NCBI GenBank assembly: GCA_949128115.1
Contig: OX421966.1
Location: forward strand, 7,289,262 to 7,353,261
Length of the DNA: 64,000 nucleotides
Direction: 5' to 3'
Source of the DNA: Anaspis maculata
Taxonomy: Eukaryota > Arthropoda > Insecta > Coleoptera > Scraptiidae
Shown: piece by piece, positions 1 to 10,999 of the stretch
Numbering within the stretch: position 1 is the first letter of the stretch
Layout: every line of letters begins with the position of its first letter
The notes under the pieces: generated by a model
What the model saw: the letters and a program-made list of their open reading frames with translations, nothing else
Database searches by the model: none
Told to the model about the DNA's origin: nothing
Position numbers and translations under genes: made by a program

Positions 1-44
1 AGAGTAGCTGCCAACTTCAAAAGTGGTTACCGATCGTTTCCAAA
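1..44 (+). repeat. Partial class A core at the left edge
   Basis: The window opens inside a core at agagtagctgcca and continues to the end of that core. The first subrepeat starts at 45. The array therefore extends to the left of the window. Confidence 0.9.
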
Positions 45-110
45 GTCACGTGAGTTGAAGCCTGAAGTCACGTGGGTTGAAGCCTGGAGTCACGTGGGTT
101 CAAACCTGAA

Positions 111-309
111 CTTTTTGGATCACAATTGTGTCTTTTTTTCTATATTTGTGTTCGATCGTCAGATGTTGCGTTTGGAAAGAGTAGCTGCCAACTTCAAAAG
201 TGGTTACCGATCGTTTTCAAAGACACGTGGGTTGAAGCCTGAAGTCACGTGGGTTGAAGCCAAAAGTCACGTGGGTTGAAGCCTGAAGTCACGTGGGTTG
301 AAACCTGAA
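111..309 (+). repeat. First complete monomer (class A, n = 4, 199 bp)
   Basis: The core is 111-221 and four 22-bp subrepeats start at 222, 244, 266 and 288. The first subrepeat reads gacacgtggg instead of gtcacgtggg but keeps CACGTG. The core has gatcacaattg where most have gataacaattg. The last subrepeat of each run is usually a special form (ttgaaacctgaa, ttaaaacctgaa or ttcaaacctaaa) that leads into the next core. The boundary variant is therefore conserved by position, not random. Confidence 0.93.
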
Positions 310-486
310 CTTATTGGATAACAATTGTGTCTTTTCTTCTATATTTGTGTTCGTTCGTCAGATGTTGCGTTTGGAAAGAGTAGCTGCCAACTTCAAAAGT
401 GGTGACCGATCGTTTCCAAAGTCACGTGGGTTGAAGCCTGAGGTCACGTGAGTTGGAGCCTGGAGTCACGTGGGTTCAAACCTAAA

Positions 487-641
487 CTTTTTGGATAACA
501 ATTGTGTCTTTTTTTCTATATTTGTGTTCGTTCATCAGATGTTGCGTTTGGAAAGAGTAGCTGCCAACTTCAAAAGTGGTTACCGATCGTTTTCAAAGTC
601 ACGTGGGTTAAAGCCTGAAGTCACGTGGGTTAAAACCTGAA
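487..641 (+). repeat. Representative short monomer (class A, n = 2, 155 bp)
   Basis: The core is 487-597 and two subrepeats follow at 598 and 620, both with ttaaa in place of ttgaa. This is the shortest monomer form I found; I saw no n = 1 monomer. Confidence 0.92.
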
Positions 642-840
642 CTTTTTGGATACTAATTGTGTCTTTTCTTCTATATTTGTGTTCGTTCGTCAGATGTTGC
701 GTTTGGAAAGAGTAGCTGCCAACTTCAAAAGTGGTTACCGATCGTTTTCAAAGTCACGTGGGTTGAAGCCTGAAGTCACGTGGGTTGAAGCCTGAGGTCA
801 CGTGGTTTGAAGCCAAAAGTCACGTGGGTTGAAACCTGAA

Positions 841-1017
841 CTTTTTGGATAACAATTGTGTCTTTTCTTCTATATTTGTGTTCGTTCGTCAGATGTTGCG
901 TATGGAAAGAGTAGCTGCCAACTTCAAAAGTGGTGACCGATCGTTTTCAAAGTCACGTGGGTTGAAGCCTGAAGTCACGTGGGTTGAAGCCTGAAGTCAC
1001 GTGGGTTAAAACCTGAA
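841..1017 (+). repeat. Representative 177-bp monomer (class A, n = 3)
   Basis: The core is 841-951 and three subrepeats start at 952, 974 and 996; the next core begins at 1018. This is a common length class. It is also the class that preserves reading frame, since 177 bp is 59 codons, which explains open frames running across neighbouring monomers. This copy has ttgcgtatgg in place of ttgcgtttgg, a variant shared with cores near 4770, 5500, 8270, 8995, 12780 and 14065, and so a marker of related blocks in the first 15 kb. Confidence 0.93.
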
Positions 1018-1194
1018 CTTTTTGGATAACAATTGTGTTTTTCCTTCTATATTTGTGTTCGTTCGTCAGATGTTGCGTTTGGAACAAGTAGCTGCCAACA
1101 TCAAAAGTGGTGACCGATCGTTTTAAAAGTCACGTGGGTGAAAGCCTGAAGTCACGTGGGTTGGAGCCTGAAGTCACGTGGGTTCAAATCTGAA
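1018..1194 (+). repeat. Representative class B monomer (n = 3, 177 bp)
   Basis: The core is 1018-1128. Class B is defined by gaacaagtag in place of gaaagagtag and ccaacatc in place of ccaacttc. It often also has gtgtttttcc in the pyrimidine tract and cgttttaaaa, cgttttgaaa or cgttctgaaa at the core end. The first subrepeat after the core is a linked variant, gtgggtgaaagcc or gtgagtgaaagcc. The linkage of core type to flanking subrepeat type shows the core and its adjacent subrepeat move together as one recombination unit. Confidence 0.92.
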
Positions 1195-1261
1195 CTTTTT
1201 GGATAACAATTGTGTCTTTTTTTCTATATTTGTGTTCGTTCGTCAGATGTTGCGTTTAGAA

Positions 1262-3530
1262 AGAGTAGCTGCCAACTTCAAAAGTGGTTACCGATCGTTT
1301 TCAAAGTCACGTGGGTTGAAGCCTGAAGTCACGTGGGTTGAAGCCAAAAGTCACGTGGGTTGAAACCTGAACTTTTTGGATAACAATTGTGTCTTTTCTT
1401 CTATATTTGTGTTTTGTTCGACAGATGTTGCGTTTGGAAAGAGTAGCTGCCAACTTCAAAAGTGGTGACCGATCGTTTTCAAAGTCACGTGGGTTGAAGC
1501 CTGAAGTCACGTGGGTTGAAGCCGAAAGTCACGTGGGTTTGAACCTGAACTTCTTGGATAACAATTGTGTCTTTTCTTCTATATTTGTGTTCGTTCGTCA
1601 GATGTTGCGTTTGGAAAGAGTAGCTGCCAACTTCAAAAGTGGTGACCGATCGTTTCCAAAGTCACGTGGGTTGAAGTCTGAGGACACGTGGGTTGAAGCC
1701 AAAAGTCACGTGGGTTAAAACCTGAACTTTTTGGATACCAATTGTGTCTTTTCTTCTATATTTGTGTTCGTTCGTCAGATGTTGCGTTTGGAAAGAGTAG
1801 CTGCCAACTTCAAAAGTGGTTACCGATCGTTTCCAAAGTCACGTGGGTTGAAGCCTGAAGTCACGTGGGTTTAAGCCTGAGGTCACGTGGTTTGAAGCCA
1901 AAAGTCACGTGGGTTAAAACCTGAACTTTTTGGATACCAATTGTGTCTTTTCTTCTATATTTGTGTTCGTTCGTCAGATGTTGCGTTTGGAAAGAGTAGC
2001 TGCCAACTTCAAAAGTGGTTACCGATCGTTTTCAAAGTCACGTGGGTTGAAGCCTAAAGTCACGTGGGTTGAAGCATGGAGTCACGTGGGTTCGAACCTA
2101 AACTTTTTGGATAACAATTGTGTCTTTTTTTCTATATTTGTGTTCGTTTGTCAGATGTTGCGTTTGGAAAGAGTAGCTGCCAACTTCAAAAGTGGTTACC
2201 GATCGTTTTCAAAGTCACGTGGGTTGAAGCCTGAAGTCACGTGGGTTGAAGCCTGAGGTCACGTGGGTTAAAACCTGAATTTTTTGGATACCAATTATGT
2301 TTTTTCTTCTATATTTGTGTTCGTTCGTCTGATGTTGCGTTTGGAACAAGTAGCTGCCAACATCAAAAGTGGTGACCGATCGTTTTCAAAGTCACGTGGG
2401 TTGAAGCCTGAAGTCACGTGGGTTGAAACCAAAAGTCACGTGGGTTGAAACCTGAACTTCTTGGATAACAATTGTGTCTTTTCTTCTATATTTGTGTTCG
2501 TTCGTCAGATGTTGCGTTTGGAAAGAGTAGCTGCCAACTTCAAAAGTGGTGACCGATCGTTTCCAAAGTCACGTGGGTTGAAGCCTGAGGTCACGTGGGT
2601 TGGAGCCTGGAGTCACGTGGGTTCAAACCTAAACTTTTTGGATAACAATTGTGTCTTTTTTTCTATATTTGTGTTCGTTCATCAGATGTTGCGTTTGGAA
2701 AGAGTAGCTGCCAACTTCAAAAGTGGTTACCGATCGTTTTCAAAGTCACGTGGGTTAAAGCCTGAAGTCACGTGGGTTAAAACCTGAACTTTTTGGATAC
2801 CAATTGTGTCTTTTCTTCAATATTTGTGTTCGTTCGTCAGATGTTGCGTTTGGAAAGAGTAGCTGCCAACTTCAAAAGTGGTTACCGATCGTTTTCAAAG
2901 TCACGTGGGTTGAAGCCTGAAGTCACGTGGGTTGAAGCCTGAGGTCACGTGGTTTGAAGCCAAAAGTCACGTGGGTTGAAACCTGAACTTTTTGGATACC
3001 AATTGTGTCTTTTCTTCCATATTTGTGTTCGTTCGTCAGACGTTGCGTTTGGAAAGAGTAGCTGCCAACTTCAAAAGTGGTTACCGATCGTTTCCGAAGT
3101 CACGTGGGTTGAAGCCTGAAGTCACGTGGGCTGAAGCCTGAAGTCACGTGGGTTGAAGCCAAAAGTCACGTGGGTTGAAACCTAAACTTTTTGGATAACA
3201 ATTGTGTCTTTTCTTCTATATTTGTGTTCGTTCGTCAGATGTTGCGTTTGGAACAAGTAGCTGCCAACATCAAAAGTGGTGACCGATCGTTTTAAAAGTC
3301 ACGTGGGTGAATGCCTGAAGTCACGTGGGTTGGAGCCTGAAGTCACGTGGGTTCAAATCTGAACTTTTTGGATAACAATTGTGTCTTTTTTTCTATATTT
3401 GTGTTCGTTCGTCAGATGTTGCGTTTAGAAAGAGTAGCTGCCAACTTCAAAAGTGGTTACCGATCGTTTTCAAAGTCACGTGGGTTGAAGCCTGAAGTCA
3501 CGTGGGTTGAAGCCGAAAGTCACGTGGGTT
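1262..3530 (+). repeat. 2.27-kb block, copy 1 (repeated 14,226 bp downstream)
   Basis: This stretch aligns to 15488-17756 at a constant offset of 14,226 bp. Landmarks at 1307, 1930, 2461, 2999 (ttccatatt, cagacgttg) and 3347 all map by the same shift. Differences are single bases, for example ttcaatattt near 2817 against ttctatattt near 17043. A shorter version of the same block (about 1.4-2.8 kb) also matches 11.1-12.5 kb with one extra subrepeat. Confidence 0.8.
1372..1549 (+). repeat. Representative class A3 monomer (112-bp core, n = 3)
   Basis: The core, 1372-1483, is one base longer because gtgttcgttcgtcag is replaced by gtgttttgttcgacag. The same form recurs near 7450, 9510, 11124, 13290, 14575, 15640, 17990, 19070, 22870, 25200, 26280, 30085, 34730, 38550, 43600, 46450, 49305, 54385, 56245 and 61310. 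It usually follows a subrepeat ending gccaaaa and a ttgaaacc boundary. Its regular recurrence makes it a good ruler for the higher-order structure. Confidence 0.9.
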
Positions 3531-3606
3531 GAAGCCTGAAGTCACGTGGGTTGAAGCCTGAAGTCACGTGGGTTGAAGCCGAAAGTCACGTGGGTTGGAA
3601 CCTGAA
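3475..3606 (+). repeat. Expanded 22-bp run, 6 copies
   Basis: Six contiguous subrepeats lie between two cores. In order their tails are cctgaa, ccgaaa, cctgaa, cctgaa, ccgaaa and the boundary form ttggaacctgaa. The duplicated ccgaaa copy suggests the run grew by an internal duplication of three subrepeats. Confidence 0.92.
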
Positions 3607-3727
3607 CTTCTTGGATAACAATTCTGTCTTTTCTTCTATATTTGTGTTCGTTCATCAGATGTTGCGTTTGGAAAGAGTAGCTGCCAACTTCAAAAGTGGT
3701 TACCGATCGTTTTCAAAGTCACGTGGG

Positions 3728-4280
3728 TTAAAGCCTGAAAAAACGTGGGTTAAAACCTGAACTTTTTGGATACCAATTGTGTCTTTTCTTCTATACTTGT
3801 GTTCGTTCGTCAGATGTTGCGTTTGGAAAGAGTAGCTGCCGACTTCAAAAGTGGTTACCGATCGTTTTCAAAGTCACGTGGGTTGAAGCCTGAAGTCACG
3901 TGGGTTGAAGCCTGAGGTCACGTGGTTTGAAGCCAAAAGTCACGTGGGTTGAAACCTGAACTTTTTGGATACCAATTGTGTCTTTTCTTCTATATTTGTG
4001 TTCGTTCGTCAGACGTTGCGTTTGGAAAGAGTAGCTGCCAACTTCAAAAGTGGTTACCGATCGTTTTCAAAGTCACGTGGGTTGAAGCCTGAAGTCACGT
4101 GGGTTGAAGCCTGAGGTCACGTGGTTTGAAGCCAAAAGTCACGTGGGTTGAAACCTGAACTTTTTGGATACCAATTGTGTCTTTTCTTCCATATTTGTGT
4201 TCGTTCGTCAGACGTTGCGTTTGGAAAGAGTAGCTGCCAACTTCAAAAGTGGTTACCGATCGTTTTCAAAGTCACGTGGG
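3728..4280 (+). repeat. 553-bp, three-monomer local repeat, copy 1
   Basis: The rare subrepeat tail ttaaagcctgaaaaaacg starts at 3728 and again at 4281, exactly 553 bp later. 553 equals three 111-bp cores plus ten 22-bp subrepeats. About 400 bp around it is shared at this offset, including the ttctatactt and ctgccgactt variants. Confidence 0.82.
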
Positions 4281-4620
4281 TTAAAGCCTGAAAAAACGTG
4301 GGTTAAAACCTGAACTTTTTGGATACCAATTGTGTCTTTTCTTCTATACTTGTGTTCGTTCGTCAGATGTTGCGTTTGGAAAGAGTAGCTGCCGACTTCA
4401 AAAGTGGTTACCGATCGTTTTCAAAGTCACGTGGGTTGAAGCCTGAAGTCACGTGGGTTGAAGCCTGAGGTCACGTGGTTTGAGGCCAAAAGTCACGTGG
4501 GTTGAAACCTGAACTTTTTGGATACCAATTGTGTCTTTTCTTCTATATTTGTGTTCGTTCGTCAGACGTTGCGTTTGGAAAGAGTAGCTGCCAACTTCAA
4601 AAGTGGTTACCGATCGTTTT
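4281..4620 (+). repeat. 553-bp local repeat, copy 2 (partial)
   Basis: It follows copy 1 directly and stays near-identical until about 4620, where ttttcgaagtc replaces ttttcaaagtc and the blocks diverge. The equivalent position in the next 4-kb copy (near 7781) has only a single version, so this is either a local gain here or a loss there. Confidence 0.78.
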
Positions 4621-5796
4621 CGAAGTCACGTGGGTTGAAGCCTGAAGTCACGTGGGTTGAAGCCTGAAGTCACGTGGGTTGAAGCCAAAAGTCACGTGGG
4701 TTGAAACCTAAACTTTTTGGATAACAATTGTGTCTTTTCTTCTATATTTGTGTTCGTTCGTCAGATGTTGCGTATGGAAAGAGTAGCTGCCAACTTCAAA
4801 AGTGGTGACCGATCGTTTTCAAAGTCATGTGGGTTGAAGCCTGAAGTCACGTGGGTTGAAGCCTGAAGTCACGTGGGTTAAAACCTGAACTTTTTGGATA
4901 ACAATTGTGTTTTTCCTTCTATATTTGTGTTCGTTCGTCAGATGTTGCGTTTGGAACAAGTAGCTGCCAACATCAAAAGTGGTGACCGATCGTTTTAAAA
5001 GTCACGTGGGTGAAAGCCTGAAGTCACGTGGGTTGAAGCCTGAAGTCACGTGGGTTGAAACCAAAAGTCACGTGGGTTGAAACCTGAACTTCTTGGATAA
5101 CAATTGTGTCTTTTCTTCTATATTTGTGTTCGTTCGTCAGATGTTGCGTTTGGAAAGAGTAGCTGCCAACTTCAAAAGTGGTTACCGATCGTTTTCAAAG
5201 TCACGTGGGTTAAAGCCTGAAGTCACGTGGGTTAAAACCTGAACTTTTTGGATACCAATTGTGTCTTTTCTTCTATATTTGTGTTCGTTCGTCAGATGTT
5301 GCGTTTGGAAAGAGTAGCTGCCAACTTCAAAAGTGGTTACCGATCGTTTTCGAAGTCACGTGGGTTGAAGCCTGAAGTCACGTGGGTTGAAGCCTGAAGT
5401 CACGTGGGTTGAAGCCAAAAGTCACGTGGGTTGAAACCTAAACTTTTTGGATAACAATTGTGTCTTTTCTTCTATATTTGTGTTCGTTCGTCAGATGTTG
5501 CGTATGGAAAGAGTAGCTGCCAACTTCAAAAGTGGTGACCGATCGTTTTCAAAGTCACGTGGGTTGAAGCCTGAAGTCACGTGGGTTGGAGCCTGAAGTC
5601 ACGTGGGTTAAAACCTGAACTTTTTGGATAACAATTGTGTTTTTCCTTCTATATTTGTGTTCGTTCGTCAGATGTTGCGTTTGGAACAAGTAGCTGCCAA
5701 CATCAAAAGTGGTGACCGATCGTTTTAAAAGTCACGTGGGTGAAAGCCTGAAGTCACGTGGGTTGGAGCCTGAAGTCACGTGGGTTCAAATCTGAA

Positions 5797-5906
5797 CTTT
5801 TTGGATAACAATTGTGTCTTTTTTTCTATATTTGTGTTCGTTTGTCAGATGTTGCGTTTAGAAAGAGTAGCTGCACATTCAAAAGTGGTTACCGATCGTT
5901 TTCAAA
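5797..5906 (+). repeat. Core with private 1-bp deletion
   Basis: This core reads gtagctgcacattc where all relatives read gtagctgccaacttc, giving 110 bp. The matching core in the next 4-kb copy (near 9291-9401) is intact, so the change arose after that duplication or was repaired in the other copy. Confidence 0.85.
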
Positions 5907-6525
5907 GTCACGTGGGTTGAAGCCTGAAGTCACGTGGGTTGAAGCCAAAAGTCACGTGGGTTGAAACCTGAACTTCTTGGATAACAATTGTGTCTTTTCT
6001 TCTATATTTGTGTTCGTTCGTCAGATGTTGCGTTTGGAAAGAGTAGCTGCCAACTTCAAAAGTGGTGACCGATCGTTTCCAAAGTCACGTGGGTTGAAGT
6101 CTGAGGACACGTGGGTTGAAGCCAAAAGTCACGTGGGTTAAAACCTGAACTTTTTGGATACCAATTGTGTCTTTTCTTCTATATTTGTGTTCGTTCGTCA
6201 GATGTTGCGTTTGGAAAGAGTAGCTGCCAACTTCAAAAGTGGTTACCGATCGTTCCCAAAGTCACGTGGGTTGAAGCCTGAAGTCACGTGGGTTGAGGCC
6301 TGAGGTCACGTGGTTTGAAGCCAAAAGTCACGTGGGTTAAAACCTGAACTTTTTGGATAGCAATTGTGTCTTTTCTTCTATATTTGTGTTCGTTCGTCAG
6401 ATGTTGCGTTTGGAAAGAGTAGCTGCCAACTTCAAAAATGGTTACCGATCGTTTTCAAAGTCACGTGGGTTGAAGCCTAAAGTCACGTGGGTTGAAGCAT
6501 GGAGTCACGTGGGTTCAAACCTAAA

Positions 6526-6635
6526 CTTTTTGGATAACAATGTGTCTTTTTTTCTATATTTGTGTTCGTTTGTCAGATGTTGCGTTTGGAAAGAGTAGCT
6601 GCCAACTTCAAAAGTGGTTACCGATCGTTTTCAAA
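6526..6635 (+). repeat. Core with shared 1-bp deletion (aacaatgtg), copy 1
   Basis: The palindrome acaattgt is broken to acaatgt by loss of one t. The same deletion occurs in the cores at 10199-10308 and 11836-11945 and nowhere else that I found, so it marks common descent of three blocks. Confidence 0.88.
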
Positions 6636-7521
6636 GTCACGTGAGTTGAAGCCTGAAGTCACGTGGGTTGAAGCCTGAGGTCACGTGGGTTAAAACCTGA
6701 ATTTTTTGGATACCAATTATGTTTTTTCTTCTATATGTGTGTTCGTTCGTCTGATGTTGCGTTTGGAACAAGTAGCTGCCAACATCAAAAGTGGTGACCG
6801 ATCGTTTTCAAAGTCACGTGGGTTGAAGCCTGAAGTCACGTGGGTTGAAACCAAAAGTCACGTGGGTTGAAACCTGAACTTCTTGGATAACAATTGTGTC
6901 TTTTCTTCTATATTTGTGTTCGTTCGTCAGATGTTGCGTTTGGAAAGAGTAGCTGCCAACTTCAAAAGTGGTGACCGATCGTTTTCAAAGTCACGTGGGT
7001 TGAAGCCTGAAGTCACGTGGGTTGAAGCCTGAAGTCACGTGGGTTAAAACCTGAACTTTTTGGATAACAATTGTGTTTTTCCTTCTATATTTGTGTTCGT
7101 TCGTCAGATGTTGCGTTTGGAACAAGTAGCTGCCAACATCAAAAGTGGTGACCGATCGTTTCAAAAGTCACGTGGGTGAAAGCCTGAAGTCACGTGGGTT
7201 GGAGCCTGAAGTCACGTGGGTTCAAATCTGAACTTTTTGGATAACAATTGTGTCTTTTTTTCTATATTTGTGTTCGTTCGTCAGATGTTGCGTTTAGAAA
7301 GAGTAGCTGCCAACTTCAAAAGTGGTTACCGATCGTTTTCAAAGTCACGTGGGTTGAAGCCTGAAGTCACGTGGGTTGAAGCCAAAAGTCACGTGGGTTG
7401 AAACCTGAACTTTTTGGATAACAATTGTGTCTTTTCTTCTATATTTGTGTTTTGTTCGACAGATGTTGCGTTTGGAAAGAGTAGCTGCCAACTTCAAAAG
7501 TGGTGACCGATCGTTTTCAAA

Positions 7522-7653
7522 GTCACGTGGGTTGAAGCCTGAAGTCACGTGGGTTGAAGCCGAAAGTCACGTGGGTTGAAGCCTGAAGTCACGTGGGTTG
7601 AAGCCTGAAGTCACGTGGGTTGAAGCCGAAAGTCACGTGGGTTGGAACCTGAA
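7522..7653 (+). repeat. Expanded 22-bp run, 6 copies
   Basis: This is the same six-subrepeat string, with the same order of tails, as 3475-3606, 4,047 bp downstream. Confidence 0.92.
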
Positions 7654-10198
7654 CTTCTTGGATAACAATTGTGTCTTTTCTTCTATATTTGTGTTCGTTC
7701 ATCAGATGTTGCGTTTGGAAAGAGTAGCTGCCAACTTCAAAAGTGGTTACCGATCGTTTTCAAAGTCACGTGGGTTAAAGCCTGAAAAAACGTGGGTTAA
7801 AACCTGAACTTTTTGGATACCAATTGTGTCTTTTCTTCTATACTTGTGTTCGTTCGTCAGATGTTGCGTTTGGAAAGAGTAGCTGCCGACTTCAAAAGTG
7901 GTTACCGATCGTTTTCAAAGTCACGTGGGTTGAAGCCTGAAGTCACGTGGGTTGAAGCCTGAGGTCACGTGGTTTGAAGCCAAAAGTCACGTGGGTTGAA
8001 ACCTGAACTTTTTGGATACCAATTGTGTCTTTTCTTCTATATTTGTGTTCGTTCGTCAGACGTTGCGTTTGGAAAGAGTAGCTGCCAACTTCAAAAGTGG
8101 TTACCGATCGTTTTCGAAGTCACGTGGGTTGAAGCCTGAAGTCACGTGGGTTGAAGCCTGAAGTCACGTGGGTTGAAGCCAAAAGTCACGTGGGTTGAAA
8201 CCTAAACTTTTTGGATAACAATTGTGTCTTTTCTTCTATATTTGTGTTCGTTCGTCAGATGTTGCGTATGGAAAGAGTAGCTGCCAACTTCAAAAGTGGT
8301 GACCGATCGTTTTCAAAGTCATGTGGGTTGAAGCCTGAAGTCACGTGGGTTGAAGCCTGAAGTCACGTGGGTTAAAACCTGAACTTTTTGGATAACAATT
8401 GTGTTTTTCCTTCTATATTTGTGTTCGTTCGTCAGATGTTGCGTTTGGAACAAGTAGCTGCCAACATCAAAAGTGGTGACCGATCGTTTTAAAAGTCACG
8501 TGGGTGAAAGCCTGAAGTCACGTGGGTTGAAGCCTGAAGTCACGTGGGTTGAAACCAAAAGTCACGTGGGTTGAAACCTGAACTTCTTGGATAACAATTG
8601 TGTCTTTTCTTCTATATTTGTGTTCGTTCGTCAGATGTTGCGTTTGGAAAGAGTAGCTGCCAACTTCAAAAGTGGTTACCGATCGTTTTCAAAGTCACGT
8701 GGGTTAAAGCCTGAAGTCACGTGGGTTAAAACCTGAACTTTTTGGATACCAATTGTGTCTTTTCTTCTATATTTGTGTTCGTTCGTCAGATGTTGCGTTT
8801 GGAAAGAGTAGCTGCCAACTTCAAAAGTGGTTACCGATCGTTTTCGAAGTCACGTGGGTTGAAGCCTGAAGTCACGTGGGTTGAAGCCTGAAGTCACGTG
8901 GGTTGAAGCCAAAAGTCACGTGGGTTGAAACCTAAACTTTTTGGATAACAATTGTGTCTTTTCTTCTATATTTGTGTTCGTTCGTCAGATGTTGCGTATG
9001 GAAAGAGTAGCTGCCAACTTCAAAAGTGGTGACCGATCGTTTTCAAAGTCACGTGGGTTGAAGCCTGAAGTCACGTGGGTTGGAGCCTGAAGTCACGTGG
9101 GTTAAAACCTGAACTTTTTGGATAACAATTGTGTTTTTCCTTCTATATTTGTGTTCGTTCGTCAGATGTTGCGTTTGGAACAAGTAGCTGCCAACATCAA
9201 AAGTGGTGACCGATCGTTTTAAAAGTCACGTGGGTGAAAGCCTGAAGTCACGTGGGTTGGAGCCTGAAGTCACGTGGGTTCAAATCTGAACTTTTTGGAT
9301 AACAATTGTGTCTTTTTTTCTATATTTGTGTTCGTTTGTCAGATGTTGCGTTTAGAAAGAGTAGCTGCCAACTTCAAAAGTGGTTACCGATCGTTTTCAA
9401 AGTCACGTGGGTTGAAGCCTGAAGTCACGTGGGTTGAAGCCAAAAGTCACGTGGGTTGAAACCTGAACTTTTTGGATAACAATTGTGTCTTTTCTTCTAT
9501 ATTTGTGTTTTGTTCGACAGATGTTGCGTTTGGAAAGAGTAGCTGCCAACTTCGAAAGTGGTGACCGATCGTTTTCAAAGTCACGTGGGTTGAAGCCTGA
9601 AGTCACGTGGGTTGAAGCCGAAAGTCACGTTGGTTGGAACCTGAACTTCTTGGATAACAATTGTGTCTTTTCTTCTATATTTGTGTTCGTTCGTCAGATG
9701 TTGCGTTTGGAAAGAGTAGCTGCCAACTTCAAAAGTGGTGACCGATCGTTTCCAAAGTCACGTGGGTTGAAGTCTGAGGACACGTGGGTTGAAGCCAAAA
9801 GTCACGTGGGTTAAAACCTGAACTTTTTGGATACCAATTGTGTCTTTTCTTCTATATTTGTGTTCGTTCGTCAGATGTTGCGTTTGGAAAGAGTAGCTGC
9901 CAACTTCAAAAGTGGTTACCGATCGTTCCCAAAGTCACGTGGGTTGAAGCCTGAAGTCACGTGGGTTTAAGCCTGAGGTCACGTGGTTTGAAGCCAAAAG
10001 TCACGTGGGTTAAAACCTGAACTTTTTGGATAGCAATTGTGTCTTTTCTTCTATATTTGTGTTCGTTCGTCAGATGTTGCGTTTGGAAAGAGTAGCTGCC
10101 AACTTCAAAAGTGGTTACCGATCGTTTTCAAAGTCACGTGGGTTGAAGCCTAAAGTCACGTGGGTTGAAGCATGGAGTCACGTGGGTTCAAACCTAAA

Positions 10199-10308
10199 CT
10201 TTTTGGATAACAATGTGTCTTTTTTTCTATATTTGTGTTCGTTTGTCAGATGTTGCGTTTGGAAAGAGTAGCTGCCAACTTCAAAAGTGGTTACCGATCG
10301 TTTTCAAA
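10199..10308 (+). repeat. Core with shared 1-bp deletion (aacaatgtg), copy 2
   Basis: It is the 110-bp core equivalent to 6526-6635, at offset 3,673 bp, with the same lost t in the acaattgt palindrome. Confidence 0.88.
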
Positions 10309-10999
10309 GTCACGTGAGTTGAAGCCTGAAGTCACGTGGGTTGAAGCCTGAGGTCACGTGGGTTAAAACCTGAATTTTTTGGATACCAATTATGTTTTTT
10401 CTTCTATATGTGTGTTCGTTCGTCTGATGTTGCGTTTGGAACAAGTAGCTGCCAACATCAAAAGTGGTGACCGATCGTTTTCAAAGTCACGTGGGTTGAA
10501 GCCTGAAGTCACGTGGGTTGAAACCAAAAGTCACGTGGGTTGAAACCTGAACTTCTTGGATAACAATTGTGTCTTTTCTTCTATATTTGTGTTCGTTCGT
10601 CAGATGTTGCGTTTGGAAAGAGTAGCTGCCAACTTCAAAAGTGGTGACCGATCGTTTTCAAAGTCACGTGGGTTGAAGCCTGAAGTCACGTGGGTTGAAG
10701 CCTGAAGTCACGTGGGTTAAAACCTGAACTTTTTGGATAACAATTGTGTTTTTCCTTCTATATTTGTGTTCGTTCGTCAGATGTTGCGTTTGGAACAAGT
10801 AGCTGCCAACATCAAAAGTGGTGACCGATCGTTTCAAAAGTCACGTGGGTGAAAGCCTGAAGTCACGTGGGTTGGAGCCTGAAGTCACGTGGGTTCAAAT
10901 CTGAACTTTTTGGATAACAATTGTGTCTTTTTTTCTATATTTGTGTTCGTTCGTCAGATGTTGCGTTTAGAAAGAGTAGCTGCCAACTTCAAAAGTGGT

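Larger units (their letters stand above)
3470..7516 (+). repeat. About 4-kb tandem duplication, copy 1
   Basis: The block matches the adjacent 7517-11189. The offset is 4,047 bp at the left, falls to 3,494 bp after an extra 553-bp repeat present only in copy 1, and is 3,673 bp from about 6353 on, because copy 2 carries one additional A3 monomer near 9450-9620. Shared rare variants include gcctgaaaaaacg near 3732 and 7779, ctgccgactt near 3837 and 7885, and the 1-bp-deleted core at 6526. Breakpoints fall inside homologous sequence and are good to about 50 bp. Confidence 0.8.

Noticed and set aside
885..900. CENP-B box-like ttcgtcaga
   Set aside because: The first half fits TTCGNNNNA, but the required CGGG at the other end is missing (ttgcg here) in every class.
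1024..1034. ggataacaatt, identical to part of the lac operator
   Set aside because: It is an 11-base match in an AT-rich repeated core; the rest of the operator is absent and the context is a eukaryotic satellite. Coincidence multiplied by copy number.
1173..1194. tRNA gene or tRNA-derived SINE
   Set aside because: Only a B-box-like string is present. There is no A box, no cloverleaf and no poly(A) or target-site duplication around a unit.
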